From MKSF01 sp037190225 (lineage in GTDB: Bacteria > Bacteroidota > Bacteroidia > Chitinophagales > Chitinophagaceae), in assembly GCA_037190225.1 (NCBI GenBank), contig JBBCJL010000001.1, positions 372,001 to 436,000 on the forward strand: 64,000 nt of DNA. Reading direction: 5' to 3'. The notes under the pieces are model-generated. The model did no database searches. It was not told where the DNA came from and was given only the letters and a program-made list of their open reading frames with translations. Positions 8,073 through 16,429 of this stretch are shown here, one piece after another. Each line of letters opens with the position of its first letter. The first letter of the stretch is position 1. A program made the position numbers and the translations under genes.

Positions 8073-8504
8073 TCAGGCTACAGCAACATTATATAATTTC
8101 CAGGACTGGTGGAGGGTGTAAAGAGGTAGATACTGCCAGATCCCGGGTGGGGCGTTGGCGTACGGAAGCAGGAAATCGGCCCGGTCGGTCAGGGCCACTG
8201 CTGGTAATGTGAAATACGTTTTATCCGGCAGCACTGCCGCCCAGCCCTGATCCTGCAGCTTAAAGCCGAAATAGGATAATTTATGGTCCTGCTTGATCTT
8301 CAGGGTGAGGGCATCGTCCTTACAGCAGGATTTCTTTGCTGTATGGCAGCTGTCCTGCCCGCCGCAGCAGGAAGCGGCATCCGGGGCTTCGAGTGAGATG
8401 CTCCAGGACGCGAGACGCTCTCCGCAGTAATGCATCTGCACGATAGCGCCTGATGTTGCTATCGTGTACAGTGTCAATAATAATATGGAGAACAGCCTTT
8501 TCAC
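8073..8504 (-). CDS. HYC_CC_PP family protein, first gene of metal-linked operon
   Basis: 143 residues with an N-terminal signal (MKRLFSILLLTLYTIATSGA). The name-giving motifs are MHYCG at ~24-28, clustered cysteines SCCGGQDSC and KKSCCKDD (~45-63), and NAPPG near residue 117. The family is known from Bacteroidota next to metal-transport genes and is thought to be periplasmic; its function is unproven. The start codon is GTG: an in-frame TAA lies two codons upstream and no ATG precedes the signal peptide. A TATATTTG promoter box ends only 7 bp before this GTG, so the transcript may have almost no leader. Confidence 0.8.
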   Translation of the reverse strand: MKRLFSILLLTLYTIATSGAIVQMHYCGERLASWSISLEAPDAASCCGGQDSCHTAKKSCCKDDALTLKIKQDHKLSYFGFKLQDQGWAAVLPDKTYFTLPAVALTDRADFLLPYANAPPGIWQYLPLYTLHQSWKLYNVAVA

Positions 8505-8510
8505 TGGTTA

Positions 8511-8518
8511 CAAATATA
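8511..8518 (-). promoter_or_regulatory. -7 box TATATTTG for the HYC_CC_PP/HMA/TonB operon
   Basis: Minus-strand perfect TAnnTTTG match immediately upstream of the GTG at 8504. Start of transcription would fall within ~0-4 bases of the start codon, giving a leaderless or near-leaderless mRNA. Confidence 0.5.
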
Positions 8519-8601
8519 ATAGGAAAAATCAGATATACGGCCACGATCACCCTTTAAATACTTGTAAATAATCTGTACCACCCGCAATGAATTTATATTT
8601 T

Positions 8602-8609
8602 TATTTTTG
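8602..8609 (+). promoter_or_regulatory. Candidate -7 box TATTTTTG of glnN
   Basis: Perfect TAnnTTTG match ~140 bp upstream of the glnN ATG in the AT-rich divergent gap 8519-8748. A second weaker match (AATTTTG near 8690) lies closer to the gene, so the true start site is uncertain. Confidence 0.4.
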
Positions 8610-8748
8610 TAAAGTGATATTTCAAGGGTCTACAGTTTGTTTTTTTATAAAAAAATATGGATTGTTTTACTTTTTTAAAGATTATTATGCAATTTTGTAC
8701 CTGAATTGTATTTAAAACTATTTATTATTTTATATTATAATATATTTT

Positions 8749-10944
8749 ATGTCCACATTACGCTTTGCATCTATTGAGGAGATCGATGCCCACAATGAAC
8801 AAAAGAAAAATGGCTACGGCGGTAAAAAGATCACGGATTTCTTTGCCGTGAATGTATTTACCGGCAGGATCATGCGCGAGTACCTGACCGATGAGGCCTA
8901 TAAAAGCTGGCAGGTATCCGTAAAAGAAGGTAAGAAGATCGACCGTAAGATCGCAGAGCAGATAGCTTCCGGTATAAAGGCCTGGGCTATGGACAGGGGA
9001 GTGACCCATTTTTCTCACTGGTTTCAGCCGCTTACCGGTACCACCGCGGAAAAGCACGATTCCTTTTTTACCCTGAAAGCGGATGGCACCCCCCTGGAGA
9101 CATTTGACGGCGATGCGCTGATCCAGCAGGAGCCGGATGCCTCCTCCTTTCCCAACGGCGGTATCCGTGCCACGTTTGAAGCGCGCGGCTATACGGCCTG
9201 GGACCCCGCATCACCTCCCTTTATCATGGAAACAGAGCAGGGCAAGACCGTATGTATTCCTACTATCTTCATTGCTTACAGCGGAGAATCGCTTGACTAT
9301 AAGGCGCCTTTGCTGAAATCGCTTGCGGTGCTGGATAAGGCCGCTGTTGATGTATGCAATTATTTTGATAAGAATGTTACGAAAGTAACGCCTACCCTGG
9401 GCTGGGAGCAGGAGTATTTCGTGATCGACGAGGCGCTGGCCAATGCCCGCCCGGATATCGTGCAGTGCGGCCGTGCGCTGATTGGGCATGCGCCTGCAAA
9501 GGGCCAGCAGCTGGAAGATCACTATTTCGGTGTGATCCCTGAGCGGGTCTTTGCCTTTATGCAGGACTTTGAGCAGGAGGCCTATAAGCTCGGCATACCG
9601 CTCCGTACCCGCCATAATGAAGTGGCCCCGGCACAGTTCGAGTGCGCCCCGATATTCGAAGAGGTCAATATCGCCGTAGATCACAACTCCCTGCTGATGG
9701 ATGTGATGAACAGGGTAGCCAAGCGTCATAAGCTGAAAGTGCTGTTCCACGAAAAGCCTTTCGCAGGCGTGAACGGTTCCGGTAAGCACAATAACTGGAG
9801 CCTGGCAACAGACACAGGGGTGAATCTCCTGGCGCCGGGCAAGACACCACGTACCAACCTGCTGTTCCTGACCTTCTTCGTGAACGTGATCAAAGCGGTC
9901 CATGACTACGCGGACCTGCTGCGCGCTTCCATCGCGTCCGAATCCAATGACCATCGCCTGGGAGCCAACGAGGCGCCACCGGCCATCATATCCGTTTTTG
10001 TCGGTAAATACCTGACATCCGTACTGAAAGAAGTGGAAAGCAGGGATATGGAGAGCTTTACGGAGCAGGACGAGCAGATACTGAAGCTGGATATCCATAA
10101 GCACATACCGGAGCTGATGCTCGACAATACGGACCGGAACAGGACCTCACCCTTTGCCTTTACCGGCAATAAATTCGAATTCCGTGCCGTAGGGTCTACC
10201 GCTAACTGCGGTTCGCCGATGGCGGTGCTGAATACCATCATGGCGAAAACGCTGGTGGACTTTAAAAAGGAAGTGGACGGTAAGATAAGCGGCGGAGAGA
10301 AGAAAGAGATCGCTATCCTGCAGGTATTGAACCAATATATTACCGACAGTAAGAATATCCTGTTTGAAGGTGATAACTACAGTGATGAATGGGCGGAAGA
10401 AGCCCGCCGCCGCGGCCTGAATAACTTTAAGACCACACCTGATGCGCTGGCGGTATTAAGCGAGGAGCGCTTTGTGAAAATGTTCGTGGAAATGGGCATC
10501 TATTCAGAAAGGGAGCTGCATGCGCGCCAGGAGATCGTTTTCGAGGACTATGTTAAAAAGGTGCAGATAGAGGCCCGTATCATAGGCTACCTGGCCAGCA
10601 ATTATGTGCTGCCCGCAGCTATACAGTACCAGAACATCCTGATCGAGAATATCAGGGGACTGAAGGAGATCGGCCTGGAGGACGAAGCCTACAGGGCTCA
10701 GAAGCATATCGTGGCCACTATATCCAGGCACGTTACACAGATCAACGATACGGTGGAAGCCATGATCGGGGCCCGTAAGGTAGCGAACAAGGAGCCGGAT
10801 ATGCAGAAGCGCGCGAAGATGTACTGCGATGAGGTGAAGGCTAAATTTGATACGATACGTTACCATGCCGATAAGCTGGAGCTGATCGTGGAAGATAAGC
10901 TGTGGCCGATGCCCAAATACCGTGAATTATTATTCCTGAGATAA
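8749..10944 (+). CDS. glnN: Type III glutamine synthetase
   Basis: 731 residues, the size of GS-III enzymes (GlnN), which are much longer than GS-I or GS-II and typical of Bacteroidota and cyanobacteria. It makes glutamine from glutamate, ammonia and ATP. Visible catalytic-core motifs include PTLGWEQEYFVID (Glu metal ligands), RHNEVAPAQFECAPIFEEVN, the ATP-binding region GVNGSGKHNNWSLA, and NRTSPFAFTGNKFEFRAVGS. An N-terminal segment beginning RFASIEEIDA and a ~200-residue C-terminal helical part are specific to type III. It is monocistronic, with a long hairpin terminator following. Nitrogen control is expected from the family, but no operator is obvious. Confidence 0.97.
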   Translation: MSTLRFASIEEIDAHNEQKKNGYGGKKITDFFAVNVFTGRIMREYLTDEAYKSWQVSVKEGKKIDRKIAEQIASGIKAWAMDRGVTHFSHWFQPLTGTTAEKHDSFFTLKADGTPLETFDGDALIQQEPDASSFPNGGIRATFEARGYTAWDPASPPFIMETEQGKTVCIPTIFIAYSGESLDYKAPLLKSLAVLDKAAVDVCNYFDKNVTKVTPTLGWEQEYFVIDEALANARPDIVQCGRALIGHAPAKGQQLEDHYFGVIPERVFAFMQDFEQEAYKLGIPLRTRHNEVAPAQFECAPIFEEVNIAVDHNSLLMDVMNRVAKRHKLKVLFHEKPFAGVNGSGKHNNWSLATDTGVNLLAPGKTPRTNLLFLTFFVNVIKAVHDYADLLRASIASESNDHRLGANEAPPAIISVFVGKYLTSVLKEVESRDMESFTEQDEQILKLDIHKHIPELMLDNTDRNRTSPFAFTGNKFEFRAVGSTANCGSPMAVLNTIMAKTLVDFKKEVDGKISGGEKKEIAILQVLNQYITDSKNILFEGDNYSDEWAEEARRRGLNNFKTTPDALAVLSEERFVKMFVEMGIYSERELHARQEIVFEDYVKKVQIEARIIGYLASNYVLPAAIQYQNILIENIRGLKEIGLEDEAYRAQKHIVATISRHVTQINDTVEAMIGARKVANKEPDMQKRAKMYCDEVKAKFDTIRYHADKLELIVEDKLWPMPKYRELLFLR

Positions 10945-11012
10945 GCATAAGCGGCATTGAAAGAACGGCTTTCCGGAAAGCTGCTTCTGTTATCGCATTG
11001 TGAGCTTATCGG

Positions 11013-11068
11013 ATAAGCAACCCTGTCATATTGAGCTAAGTCGGATATTGGCAGGGTTGCTTATTTTT
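11013..11068 (+). terminator. Terminator of glnN
   Basis: ATAAGCAACCCTG and CAGGGTTGCTTAT form a 13-bp perfect stem with a ~26-base loop, followed by T residues. The remaining gap to 11214 shows nothing else. Confidence 0.75.
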
Positions 11069-11214
11069 CCGGCACCGCCTTGAATGATAGGGAAGGCATA
11101 CTGTTATGACCTGCGCGGCGGGCCTGGTCCGCTGGCGGAATGTTTCCGGTGCTTACATTATAGCCAGTCAGTAAATTTTAGGTGCTTACGCCGGATAATA
11201 TGGCTTTGATATTT

Positions 11215-11222
11215 TATATTTG
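11215..11222 (+). promoter_or_regulatory. -7 box TATATTTG before the DinB-like gene
   Basis: Perfect TAnnTTTG, 22 bp before the ATG at 11245. Confidence 0.5.
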
Positions 11223-11244
11223 ACAAAGCATAAATCTGTCACGA

Positions 11245-11760
11245 ATGATAAGCAGCAGCAGGCACTATAAGGATGCCCCGGAAATATATCACCCGTTCCT
11301 GGACCTGGTTACAACGGACCGGCTGACGGTAGCGCTGGCAGACAGCGGGGAAGCAACGCTCCGGCTGTTTTCCTCCTTTCCCGCCACTGTGGCGGACCAC
11401 GCTTATGCGCCCGGCAAATGGACGGTCAGGGAAGTATTGCGGCATATTATAGATTGTGAACGTATCTACGCTTACAGGGCGTTAAGGCTGAGCAGGTTTG
11501 ACACTGCGCCGTTAATGGGCTTTGATGAGAATGCTTATGCGGAAGCCGTAAGGCCGGTATGCGCAGGTATGGATGGGCTGCTGGAAGAATACGGGCATGT
11601 GAGGGCGGCTAGTATTTGCCTGTTCAGGGATATGAACGATGCGATGCTGGATTTTAAAGGAACGGTCAACGGGCTGGCTATGACCGCGAGGGTATTGGGA
11701 TTCCTGACCGCGGGACATAATTTGCATCACTGTAATGTTATCAGGGATAAATATTTATAG
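11245..11760 (+). CDS. DinB-like four-helix protein
   Basis: 171 residues of the DinB/YfiT-like putative metalloenzyme superfamily. The core signatures are HAYAPGKWTVREVLRHIIDC with the first metal-binding His (~residue 69) and TAGHNLHHCNVIRDKYL at the C-terminus, which supplies the second His pair. These cytoplasmic four-helix proteins bind a divalent metal, and some act as thiol transferases or are damage-inducible. The substrate of this one is unknown. It is a single gene between glnN and the porin. Confidence 0.85.
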   Translation: MISSSRHYKDAPEIYHPFLDLVTTDRLTVALADSGEATLRLFSSFPATVADHAYAPGKWTVREVLRHIIDCERIYAYRALRLSRFDTAPLMGFDENAYAEAVRPVCAGMDGLLEEYGHVRAASICLFRDMNDAMLDFKGTVNGLAMTARVLGFLTAGHNLHHCNVIRDKYL

Positions 11761-11789
11761 ATCACAATCCATATAAGATGCAGATGGCC

Positions 11790-11797
11790 TATTTTTG
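11790..11797 (+). promoter_or_regulatory. -7 box TATTTTTG before the porin gene
   Basis: Perfect TAnnTTTG, 61 bp before the ATG at 11859. Confidence 0.5.
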
Positions 11798-11858
11798 CTG
11801 ATGATCCGGCTGTAAGGCTGTGGTTTGCCAGTGGTAATTATCTTTTAAGTAATAATAA

Positions 11859-13916
11859 ATGACCTTCAGGAAGCAGCGCTCTTTTGTAATAAATATCTTC
11901 ATATTTCTTATATGCGGTATGCATACCGGTCTTGCCCAGACAACAGCTACCCCGGGTATGGACGGGGGGGGGAATTCCCCGCTGAACAGGATGCCCGGCA
12001 TGAACTTCGGTAGGGGAGGTGTCGGGGGAGATATACAGACGGATTCCCTGGGGAATATTCAGTCTGACTGGGATGATACGCCGGCAGATATTTACTATAC
12101 CTCCCTGTATTCCAATACCAGGAAAAATATAGATACTTCCCTCACGTTCTTTCACCGTAATTCCAGGCTGGACCGGTGGGGCAGGAATCTGGGCAATGAA
12201 GGGCTTGCTGCCTATGATATGATATTCAATCCTGTACAGCAGGTAGGCCTGTCATCCGGCTATCACGTGTACGACCTGTATAAATTGAGTGTTGACAGCC
12301 TGAGGTTTTACAATACCACCCGTCCTTACTCCGATTTCAGCTATATGATGGGACCCCGCAGGCAGCAGTTCATCAAATTGCTGCATACCCAGAATATCAC
12401 GCCTGACTGGAATATAGCGGGAGAGGTGATCAACCTGAATTCTCCCGGCGTGTTCCAGCTGCAGACCGCGAGGAATATCGTGGCGCACCTGTCCTCTAAC
12501 TACATCAGCGATAACAAAAGGTACCAGATGAAGTCCGCCCTGGTCTATCACCGTTTCAGGCAGGATGAGAACGGCGGCATCATGTATGACAGCCTGCTGG
12601 AAGACCCCCTGTATAATTTCCGGAGCCTGATCGGTGTGAACTTCCCGGGCAGGAACCTTTCAACATCCACCAGCGCGGTCAGTAATACCCATAAAGAGAT
12701 ACAGCTCTTGCTCAGGCACCAGTATGCGCTGGTCGGCGTTTCCGATACTTCCTATAATGAAGATTCTACGGCAATGACCGTCAGCTTTACGCCGCGCTTT
12801 ACCATACATCATACCTTCGACCTCAGGAGACAGCAGAACATCTTTAATGACGCCGACCCGGAAGATCAGCGCTATTATGATTTCAATAAGACGATCTACG
12901 GGTTCTCCACGGCCGATTCGGTGTACGGGAACCAGCAATGGCTGGTGCTGGAAAACCGTTTCGGTATCAGCGGTACGCTGGGAAAGAGCGATAATAATGT
13001 TTCCCTGGAAGCCGGCATCGGCAGCCGGCTGGACAGGTTTGCCCAATCCGTATCGGCTGAAAGATCAGGCACGGAAGCAGTGAGCTTTATTTCCAACTAC
13101 CTCTACGGTACCCTTACCCGGGAGGCACAGGAGCTGAAGCGCTGGTTCTACGGTGCCAGGGCGGAACTTTACTTTACGGGTCCTGCGGCCGGCAACTTCC
13201 TGGTAGAGGGCAACCTGGGGCGTGTTATAAAGGATATTGCACTGCTGCAGGCGGGATTCACGCAAAGCCTGACAGCCGCGCCTTATTACCGGCAGCATTA
13301 CAAAACAAATTTTTATACCAGAGATTTTGATCTGAATGCCTACAGCGTTACCAATATCCGCGGCAATATCATCATACCGAAATTAAAAGCGCAGGCCGGT
13401 ATCCGCAACCTGCTGCTCACCAATTACATCTACCTGGACAGCAATTTCCGTTGGCAGCAGCAGGCGGAACCGTTCAACGTATTGCAGGTAAGCGCGCAAA
13501 AGCATTTTAAATGGGGCATCTTCCATTCGGAAAATGAAGGTATATACCAGCAGGCTACCGGTAATGCGCCCGTCAACCTGCCGCAACTGATGCTGCGTCA
13601 CCAGCTGCGTATAGAGACGCCGATGTTCAGGCGCAATCTGCATTTCACTTTTGGTGTGGAAGGGCGTTACCATACCAATTACAACGGGGATGGCTACCTG
13701 CCCTACCTGAACCAGTTTTACCTGCAGCATAGCTATACGATCAGGAATAAGCCGGAGCTGATGGTATTCTTTAATTTCAAGGTGAGGGCTTTCCGTGCCT
13801 TTGTGGTCTTTGACCAGGTGCAGCAGATGTTCTGGACCAACGCCATTTATGCCAAAGGCTATCCCGCGCCCAATACCATCTTCCGTTTCGGGTTCAGCTG
13901 GATATTATATAATTAA
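11859..13916 (+). CDS. Putative outer-membrane porin (Porin_10 type)
   Basis: 685 residues with a signal peptide (about residues 1-27, FLICGMHTGLAQ). A Gly/Met-rich segment (GMDGGGNSPLNRMPGMNFGR) follows, then a beta-rich body typical of the Bacteroidota putative porin family (PF14121). Characteristic family passages are TSLYSNTRKNIDTSLTFFHR, the early barrel entrance, and the final strands VFDQVQQMFWTNAIYAKGYP and RFGFSWILYN, ending in an aromatic residue before Asn as in many outer-membrane barrels. It probably lets small solutes cross the outer membrane. Monocistronic. Confidence 0.85.
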   Translation: MTFRKQRSFVINIFIFLICGMHTGLAQTTATPGMDGGGNSPLNRMPGMNFGRGGVGGDIQTDSLGNIQSDWDDTPADIYYTSLYSNTRKNIDTSLTFFHRNSRLDRWGRNLGNEGLAAYDMIFNPVQQVGLSSGYHVYDLYKLSVDSLRFYNTTRPYSDFSYMMGPRRQQFIKLLHTQNITPDWNIAGEVINLNSPGVFQLQTARNIVAHLSSNYISDNKRYQMKSALVYHRFRQDENGGIMYDSLLEDPLYNFRSLIGVNFPGRNLSTSTSAVSNTHKEIQLLLRHQYALVGVSDTSYNEDSTAMTVSFTPRFTIHHTFDLRRQQNIFNDADPEDQRYYDFNKTIYGFSTADSVYGNQQWLVLENRFGISGTLGKSDNNVSLEAGIGSRLDRFAQSVSAERSGTEAVSFISNYLYGTLTREAQELKRWFYGARAELYFTGPAAGNFLVEGNLGRVIKDIALLQAGFTQSLTAAPYYRQHYKTNFYTRDFDLNAYSVTNIRGNIIIPKLKAQAGIRNLLLTNYIYLDSNFRWQQQAEPFNVLQVSAQKHFKWGIFHSENEGIYQQATGNAPVNLPQLMLRHQLRIETPMFRRNLHFTFGVEGRYHTNYNGDGYLPYLNQFYLQHSYTIRNKPELMVFFNFKVRAFRAFVVFDQVQQMFWTNAIYAKGYPAPNTIFRFGFSWILYN

Positions 13917-14056
13917 TGCTGCGCTACAGGCGGGGATAGCGCATCGGTGCCATGCCTGCTGTAACGCTCCGTCATAAGGCTTTGATGCCTGATCGCTCAT
14001 AGGGACGGAAGTCTGCCGGGCGGCGTTATGATTTTTATCTTTAAAATAATGCAATA

Positions 14057-14860
14057 ATGGATATAGAGCAGGATTACATTACTATCAACAGGCAATCGTG
14101 GAATGACAGAACGGAATGGCATCTCCGGTCTGATTTTTATGATGTGCCCGGCTTTTTAAGCGGGAGATCTTCACTGAATAATATAGAGCTGGAACTGCTG
14201 GGGGATATCAGCGGTAAAGCCGTGCTGCACCTGCAATGCCATTTCGGGCAGGATACTATTTCTATGGCGAGGATGGGCGCGGATGTCACCGGGGTCGATC
14301 TGTCGGACCAGGCTATCGGCTGCGCCCGGGAGCTGGCGCGGCAGGCCGGGACAGCAGCTGATTTCATTTGCTGTGATGTATATGATCTGGCTGTGCACCT
14401 GGACCGGCAATACGATATCGTATTTACCAGCTACGGGACTATCGGGTGGCTTCCGGAACTGGATCGCTGGGCCGCGGTCATCAGCCGGTTCCTGAAGCCG
14501 GGAGGCACTTTCGTCTTTGTGGAATTTCACCCGGTGGTATGGATGTTTGATGACAGCTTTGAAAAAGTGGCCTATAATTATTTCAATAAGGGGGCTATTA
14601 TTGAAGTGTCCGAGGGCACCTATGCAGATCGCCATGCCGATATCCCGGGACAGACCGTGACCTGGAATCATGGTATTGGTGAAGTGCTGACCAGCCTGCT
14701 TAAGAACCGGCTGGAATTGCTATCATTTGATGAATATGATTATTCGCCGTACAACTGCTTTAATAAAACCGTGGAGATCGCGCCGGGACAATTCAGGATC
14801 GCTCACCTTGAAGATAAGATCCCGATGGTATATGCGCTTAAGGCGCGGAAAAAGGCATAA
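14057..14860 (+). CDS. Class I SAM-dependent methyltransferase
   Basis: 267 residues. The Rossmann-fold methyltransferase core runs from ~55 to 165: motif I is VLHLQCHFGQDT, motif II VTGVDLSDQAI with the acidic residue that binds the ribose of SAM, and motif IV YDIVFTSYG. A C-terminal part (FVFVEFHPVVWMFDDSFEKV) covers the substrate. Close relatives are annotated only as class I methyltransferases with unknown small-molecule substrate. The transcript would run through MITE-like copy A before meeting the hairpin at 15186-15227. Confidence 0.85.
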   Translation: MDIEQDYITINRQSWNDRTEWHLRSDFYDVPGFLSGRSSLNNIELELLGDISGKAVLHLQCHFGQDTISMARMGADVTGVDLSDQAIGCARELARQAGTAADFICCDVYDLAVHLDRQYDIVFTSYGTIGWLPELDRWAAVISRFLKPGGTFVFVEFHPVVWMFDDSFEKVAYNYFNKGAIIEVSEGTYADRHADIPGQTVTWNHGIGEVLTSLLKNRLELLSFDEYDYSPYNCFNKTVEIAPGQFRIAHLEDKIPMVYALKARKKA

Positions 14861-14977
14861 GGAAGATTGCTCTGTGTGTGAATGCCCTGGTCATGCTGAT
14901 CGTGGCTGGAAATCAACTGTGCCTGTTTCCTGCGGACATAATTATAAGGACCGTGGAGCACGTATACAAAAAGATCA

Positions 14978-15168
14978 GGCTATTTATTATATAGACAACA
15001 AAGCCATTATAAGCTACAAATTATTATAAGAGATTCCTCACATCCGTTCGGAATGACCAGTGCCTTCAGCTCTTTTATAGCTAAAGCGGTATCTGAGCTG
15101 TAGAAAGGACAATGCTCAGCAAAGTGTAGCCGTAATAAAAGGTTGTTGCCTGTAAGCAGATAGTCACT
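14978..15168 (-). repeat. MITE-like intergenic element, copy A (inverted)
   Basis: About 190 bp without a gene, in the opposite orientation to the 39840 copy. The outer end at 15144-15168 reads TTGTTGCCTGTAAGCAGATAGTCAC; the other end at 14980-15001 is a decayed version (TATTTATTATATAGACAACA). Internally it shares with copies C and D the segment at ~15030-15050, GATTCCTCACATCCGTTCGG. Aligned by eye to copy C it matches over most of its length. It lies between the methyltransferase gene and the first hairpin downstream of it. Confidence 0.75.
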
Positions 15169-15185
15169 CAATAAGATATGACAGG

Positions 15186-15227
15186 ACAAGGGCTGACATT
15201 ATTCAATGTCAGCCCTTGTGCTTTTTT
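15186..15227 (+). terminator. Perfect 15-bp hairpin terminator between convergent genes
   Basis: ACAAGGGCTGACATT and AATGTCAGCCCTTGT pair around ATTC, followed on the plus strand by CTTTTTT. It therefore suits transcripts from the methyltransferase side. For paaC (minus strand, stop at 15250) the stem is present but without a following T run. Confidence 0.8.
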
Positions 15228-15249
15228 AAGCCTGTATGGCAGCAAATAA

Positions 15250-16059
15250 TTACCATTGTGCGTTGGGGTAGGTCCTTTGCAGGTATTGCATTTCAGCAAG
15301 GATATATCCCAGGCTTTCTGTATGCCTGCCTTCCTTGCCGCCTTCCTGCCGCCATTCGTTGGCGGGCAGCGTCAGGGTCGCGGTATGGATGATAGCCGTA
15401 ATATTGGAGTGCCACTGGTCATATAAGGCGCTTACGTCTGTTCCGATGTGCTGCTCCAGCATCTTCCGGTCGGCTTCCGACAATTTGAACAGGTCCCCGA
15501 TATAGGTCCAGTAATCATCCAGCGCCTGCTGCATTCTTTCATGGCTCTCCGGGGTGCCGTCTCCGAGCCGTATTACCCACTCATTGCTCCACTTCCTGTG
15601 ATAGGATGCTTCCTTGAGCGATTTGCCGGCAACGGCCGCTATGGTGGCATCCGCGCTTTCTGACAGCGCACCGTAAAGCAAGACCGTGAAATTATCGTAG
15701 AGGAAACATTTGGCAATGGTATAGGCCCAGTCCTTATTGGGCAGTTCCAGCAACAGGGCGTTTTTGAAATCCCAGGAGTCGCGCAGGTAAGCCATGGCAT
15801 CTTCTGTAGCCTGGTCCCGGAATTGCAGGAGAGCGGCAGAGGTGAAGAGGCTTTCACGCTCGGCGCTGTCCAGCTGATTGTAGAGGTCAGCTGCATACTG
15901 GTAAAGGCTTCTGGCCTGGCCTATATGGTCAAGAGCGGTATTGGTCAGGGCAATATCCTGTTCCAGGACGGGGCCGTGCCCGCACCATTCGCTCAGCCTG
16001 TGGCCATGGATCAGCGCATTGTCTGCAAGCTGCAATATATAATTCAGTAAAAATTTCAT
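15250..16059 (-). CDS. paaC: 1,2-phenylacetyl-CoA epoxidase, structural subunit PaaC
   Basis: 269 residues, the size of PaaC. This ferritin-like subunit lacks the catalytic di-iron centre itself and scaffolds PaaA in the phenylacetyl-CoA epoxidase, which epoxidises the ring of phenylacetyl-CoA. Typical passages are LADNALIHGHRLSEWCGHGP, EQDIALTNTALDHIGQARSL, and KEASYHRKWSNEWVIRLGDG. It follows paaB with a 36-bp gap. PaaD and PaaE are not downstream: the next genes are convergent and unrelated. Confidence 0.93.
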   Translation of the reverse strand: MKFLLNYILQLADNALIHGHRLSEWCGHGPVLEQDIALTNTALDHIGQARSLYQYAADLYNQLDSAERESLFTSAALLQFRDQATEDAMAYLRDSWDFKNALLLELPNKDWAYTIAKCFLYDNFTVLLYGALSESADATIAAVAGKSLKEASYHRKWSNEWVIRLGDGTPESHERMQQALDDYWTYIGDLFKLSEADRKMLEQHIGTDVSALYDQWHSNITAIIHTATLTLPANEWRQEGGKEGRHTESLGYILAEMQYLQRTYPNAQW

Positions 16060-16095
16060 GTGTTATGCTTTTGGGAAGAGATAGAAGGCTGTACA

Positions 16096-16380
16096 TTACA
16101 TGTGCTTCAGCTCATCCGGCAGGTCGTAAAAGGTGGGGTGCCGGTACACTTTGTCGTTGGCGGGGTCATACAGCGCTTCCGCATCATCGGGATTGGAAGC
16201 GTGAATGTACCTGCTTTCCACTACCCATATGCTGACGCCTTCCATTCTCCTCGTATATACATCTCTCGCGTTTTCTATGGCCATGGCTGCATCGGCTGCA
16301 TGAAGGCTGCCTACATGCTTATGGTCCAGACCTGTTTTACTGCGGATAAATACTTCCCAAAGCGGCCATTCATTTTGCAT
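16096..16380 (-). CDS. paaB: 1,2-phenylacetyl-CoA epoxidase subunit PaaB
   Basis: 94 residues, the full length of PaaB. Family signatures are WPLWEVFIRSKTGLDHKHVG, SLHAADAAMAIENARDVYTR and EGVSIWVV. It bridges PaaAC dimers in the epoxidase complex. Normally paaA lies directly upstream; here the upstream gene is hldD, 49 bp away, and there is no trace of paaA in the gap. No TAnnTTTG box is seen in that gap, so paaBC may be transcribed with hldD. Confidence 0.93.
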   Translation of the reverse strand: MQNEWPLWEVFIRSKTGLDHKHVGSLHAADAAMAIENARDVYTRRMEGVSIWVVESRYIHASNPDDAEALYDPANDKVYRHPTFYDLPDELKHM

Positions 16381-16429
16381 AATAAATTATATTTTCTGTG
16401 TATTGATTAAAATTGATGTCTGCCGCAGC

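Noticed and set aside
14978..15168. A clean target-site duplication around copy A
   Set aside because: Flanks share only a short AAGAT-like string at unequal distances; not convincing, unlike copy C.
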